DNA of 64,000 nt from Niastella koreensis GR20-10. GTDB lineage: Bacteria > Bacteroidota > Bacteroidia > Chitinophagales > Chitinophagaceae. Under the pieces are notes generated by a model that saw nothing but the letters and a program-made list of their open reading frames with translations, searched no databases and was not told the origin of the DNA. The position numbers were made by a program, and so were the translations under genes. Within the stretch, counting starts at the first letter, position 1. Each line of letters opens with the position of its first letter. The DNA lies in contig NC_016609.1 of NCBI RefSeq assembly GCF_000246855.1, forward strand, positions 4,760,744 through 4,824,743. Direction: 5' to 3'. Shown here piece after piece: positions 62,064-64,000 of this stretch.

Positions 62064-64000
62064 TTAAAACCCGAGTAAAACGCCTACGTTTATTACTTTC
62101 TGAACAGGATATCCCATGCCTGAAGCGCCCATTTCGGGATCCCAAAGCTTAAAATTGCTGAAGGTGAGCAGGTTTGTTCCGTTTACATACAGCCTGGCGC
62201 TGCCCAAATGCAATCTTTTAAGTGCTGAAGGCGATACATTGTAGCCGATCTCAGCCGACTTGAGCCGCATAAACGAGCCATCGCGCATCCACCAGGAAGA
62301 TGCATAATTGTTGTTGTAGGTAGGCGCCCCACCCACATAATCACTGTTTATATTCAGCCGCGGCCAGAAGGCATAGGAGTTCCTGTTATTCTCTGACCAG
62401 TGATCCTGTGCAATCGCATTCATTAATCCATGCTGGTTAAAGAACGGCGAGACAGCCATCGGATCAATCAGGAATGACACCCTTGCCGTTCCCTGGAAGA
62501 AGGCGCTTATATCGAAATTTTTAAATCCGGTTGAAAATCCGAAGCCGTATTGGATTTCCGGTGTAGAGGGATACCCCATGGGCACAAAATCGGCGATGCT
62601 TATTTTCCCGTCCTGGTTGATATCCCTGTATTTGATATCGCCTGCCAGTACATTTCCGAACTGGGTAGGCGAATTGTTTACTTCTATCTGATCTATAAAT
62701 AACCGCTCGGCAGCAAGACCGTAGATCTGGCTGATAGAATTGCCTACATGCGACAGGTTGGCGTTATTCGCCGCGTAGGCCGGCTCTTCGTTTATTAATA
62801 CTTTACTCTTGGCATACGTGAAGGTGCCCCTTACCGTGGCCCACCAGTTTTTTGTAATCGTTTTCTGGTAATCCAGCGCCATGTCAACGCCATCGCTTTG
62901 AGCGGCGCCTACGTTGGCAGAAGGCGTTGCCTGCAATCCCATGGTGGTGGGAATGGTAGACCTTACCATCAGGATATTACTGCGTTTCTGGTGAAATGCA
63001 TCCACCGTTACTTTAACATCTCTCACGAGGGTAAGATCCATACCAATATTTGTTTGGGTGGATTTTTCCCAGGTAATGTCGGGGTTTGCGTAACGGGTCG
63101 TATTAACCGTATTTCTGCTATAGTTGAAGAGCTTGCCAAAGCCGCCTGCCAGGTCGCCATTGAGGCCCACCTGCGATAAATAGAAAAAACGGTCGTCTGC
63201 CTTGCCAATCTGATCATTACCCACCAAACCGTAGGTAAACCTGAATTTAAGATTGGTCACTACATTGGTAAGCGGTTGAAAGAAATGCTCGTTAGACACC
63301 ACCCAACCGGCGCCCACAGACGGGAAAAAACCAAAACGGTGATTTTCGGCAAAACGTTCTGAACCGTTATACCCGAAGTCGTATTCAACCAGGTAACGGT
63401 TATCATAGCCATAGGTAACCCGTCCGGATACCCCTTCGTTCCGCGCCGGCAATGACAATTGCAGGGTACTGGCATTACCGGTCAGGTAGTTGCGGAGTGT
63501 ACCGATAAACATAGCGCCCACGCTGTGTTTTTGGCCGAAGGTTCTGCTATAGTTGAGCGCCGCCTCGCCGTAAAAAATACTGTTCACGTTCTTGTCGCCC
63601 GGCGCATAGGTTAAATACTCGGTTGGAGCGGCAAAGGGGTTACCCGCGCTGCCGTCGTTGATGAGATAGATCCCCGCCAATTTCCCATCAGCGATGCTCG
63701 AAGTATAGTAATAGGGGCTGATCTGCCTTGTAACTGCGAAATTTGCATAGCGTGTTGTATACGACATTACCCTGGCCGACAACCCGGGTGTAATAAAGTT
63801 CAGGTTTTGCTTTAAGCTAAGCTGGGCCGTGAGGGTGCTGGAATTGGTGGACTGAAAACCGGACAGCGACTTTGCATAGGGATTTGTGTACAGCGTGTTG
63901 GTGGAGCCGGGTACCACCGCATTCCCAAAAAGCGGATGTTTGGCATAAAGCAAATAGCTGGAAGGGTAAACAGCCGGAAAAGCAACCGGGTTGCTGTAAA
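62064..64000 (-). CDS. SusC/RagA family TonB-dependent transporter, C-terminal part
   Basis: The frame stays open to the right end of the window (codons read to 64000), so the signal, CarboxypepD-like and plug domains lie outside. The visible ~645 residues are SusC barrel: RNYLTGNASTLQLSLPARNEG, SVGAGWVVSNEHFF, FRFTYGLVGNDQIGKADD, GDIKYRDINQDGKISIADFVPMGY, and a C-terminus ending VINVGVLLGF. It forms the uptake pair with the SusD gene downstream. Confidence 0.92.
   Translation of the reverse strand, partial: YSNPVAFPAVYPSSYLLYAKHPLFGNAVVPGSTNTLYTNPYAKSLSGFQSTNSSTLTAQLSLKQNLNFITPGLSARVMSYTTRYANFAVTRQISPYYYTSSIADGKLAGIYLINDGSAGNPFAAPTEYLTYAPGDKNVNSIFYGEAALNYSRTFGQKHSVGAMFIGTLRNYLTGNASTLQLSLPARNEGVSGRVTYGYDNRYLVEYDFGYNGSERFAENHRFGFFPSVGAGWVVSNEHFFQPLTNVVTNLKFRFTYGLVGNDQIGKADDRFFYLSQVGLNGDLAGGFGKLFNYSRNTVNTTRYANPDITWEKSTQTNIGMDLTLVRDVKVTVDAFHQKRSNILMVRSTIPTTMGLQATPSANVGAAQSDGVDMALDYQKTITKNWWATVRGTFTYAKSKVLINEEPAYAANNANLSHVGNSISQIYGLAAERLFIDQIEVNNSPTQFGNVLAGDIKYRDINQDGKISIADFVPMGYPSTPEIQYGFGFSTGFKNFDISAFFQGTARVSFLIDPMAVSPFFNQHGLMNAIAQDHWSENNRNSYAFWPRLNINSDYVGGAPTYNNNYASSWWMRDGSFMRLKSAEIGYNVSPSALKRLHLGSARLYVNGTNLLTFSNFKLWDPEMGASGMGYPVQKVINVGVLLGF

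Overview
The window looks like a chromosomal piece of a Bacteroidota bacterium, most likely a Chitinophagaceae member (Niastella/Chitinophaga type; this placement is inference). Support: three SusC/SusD-type outer-membrane loci, lipoproteins with Bacteroidota-style signal peptides, a SusR/DUF6377-like regulator, mostly absent Shine-Dalgarno sequences, and one clear TAnnTTTG-type -7 box. I see no rRNA, tRNA, insertion sequence, CRISPR array or origin.

Layout. (1) 1-9686: the tail of a gluconolactonase-like gene, then a minus-strand set of DUF1080 protein, two Gfo/Idh/MocA oxidoreductases, M20 amidohydrolase, DHDPS-like aldolase, epimerase and Nramp-fold transporter. A GntR/FCD regulator lies upstream, and a palindromic operator sits inside the transporter promoter. 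This reads as a catabolic operon for an unknown sugar or acyl-amino compound. (2) 9793-20098: a compact nine-gene minus-strand operon that I read as a RiPP (ribosomally made, modified peptide) cluster. It runs from a 51-aa double-glycine precursor missing from ordinary ORF lists, through an outer-membrane receptor, a divergent aKG-HExxH-type putative peptide hydroxylase (HQxxH), a CmoA-like and an N2227-like methyltransferase, to a C39-peptidase ABC exporter, a short HlyD protein, a TonB-C-like secreted protein and a TPR protein. This is the best candidate for an undescribed system. Upstream, a gene of unknown function is flanked by 21-bp direct-repeat arrays that resemble LytTR-type binding sites.

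(3) 21554-24083: TPR protein, a doubly broken pseudogene and a secreted YD-repeat-like protein. (4) 24192-29393: TIR protein, TPR-S/DUF4071-type protein, patatin, SLOG protein and SLOG-membrane protein, a probable nucleotide-signal immunity island. (5) 29502-43670: a starch/alpha-glucan utilisation locus (SusC, SusD, SusE, GH13 lipoprotein, GH31, pullulanase, SusR-like regulator). (6) 43930-46840: J-domain/pseudokinase, VWA protein and PurA paralogue behind twin operator-like palindromes, another candidate new system. (7) 46868-52511: a second SusC/SusD/DUF1735 locus. (8) 52987-56920: M13 peptidase, SnoaL-like protein and a small secreted protein. (9) 57517-64000: a third SusC (cut by the window end)/SusD/two surface-lipoprotein locus.

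A cross-cutting feature is a series of intergenic tandem arrays with 21-bp, 11-bp or 7-bp periods and unrelated unit sequences. They recur in several gaps and their role is unknown.
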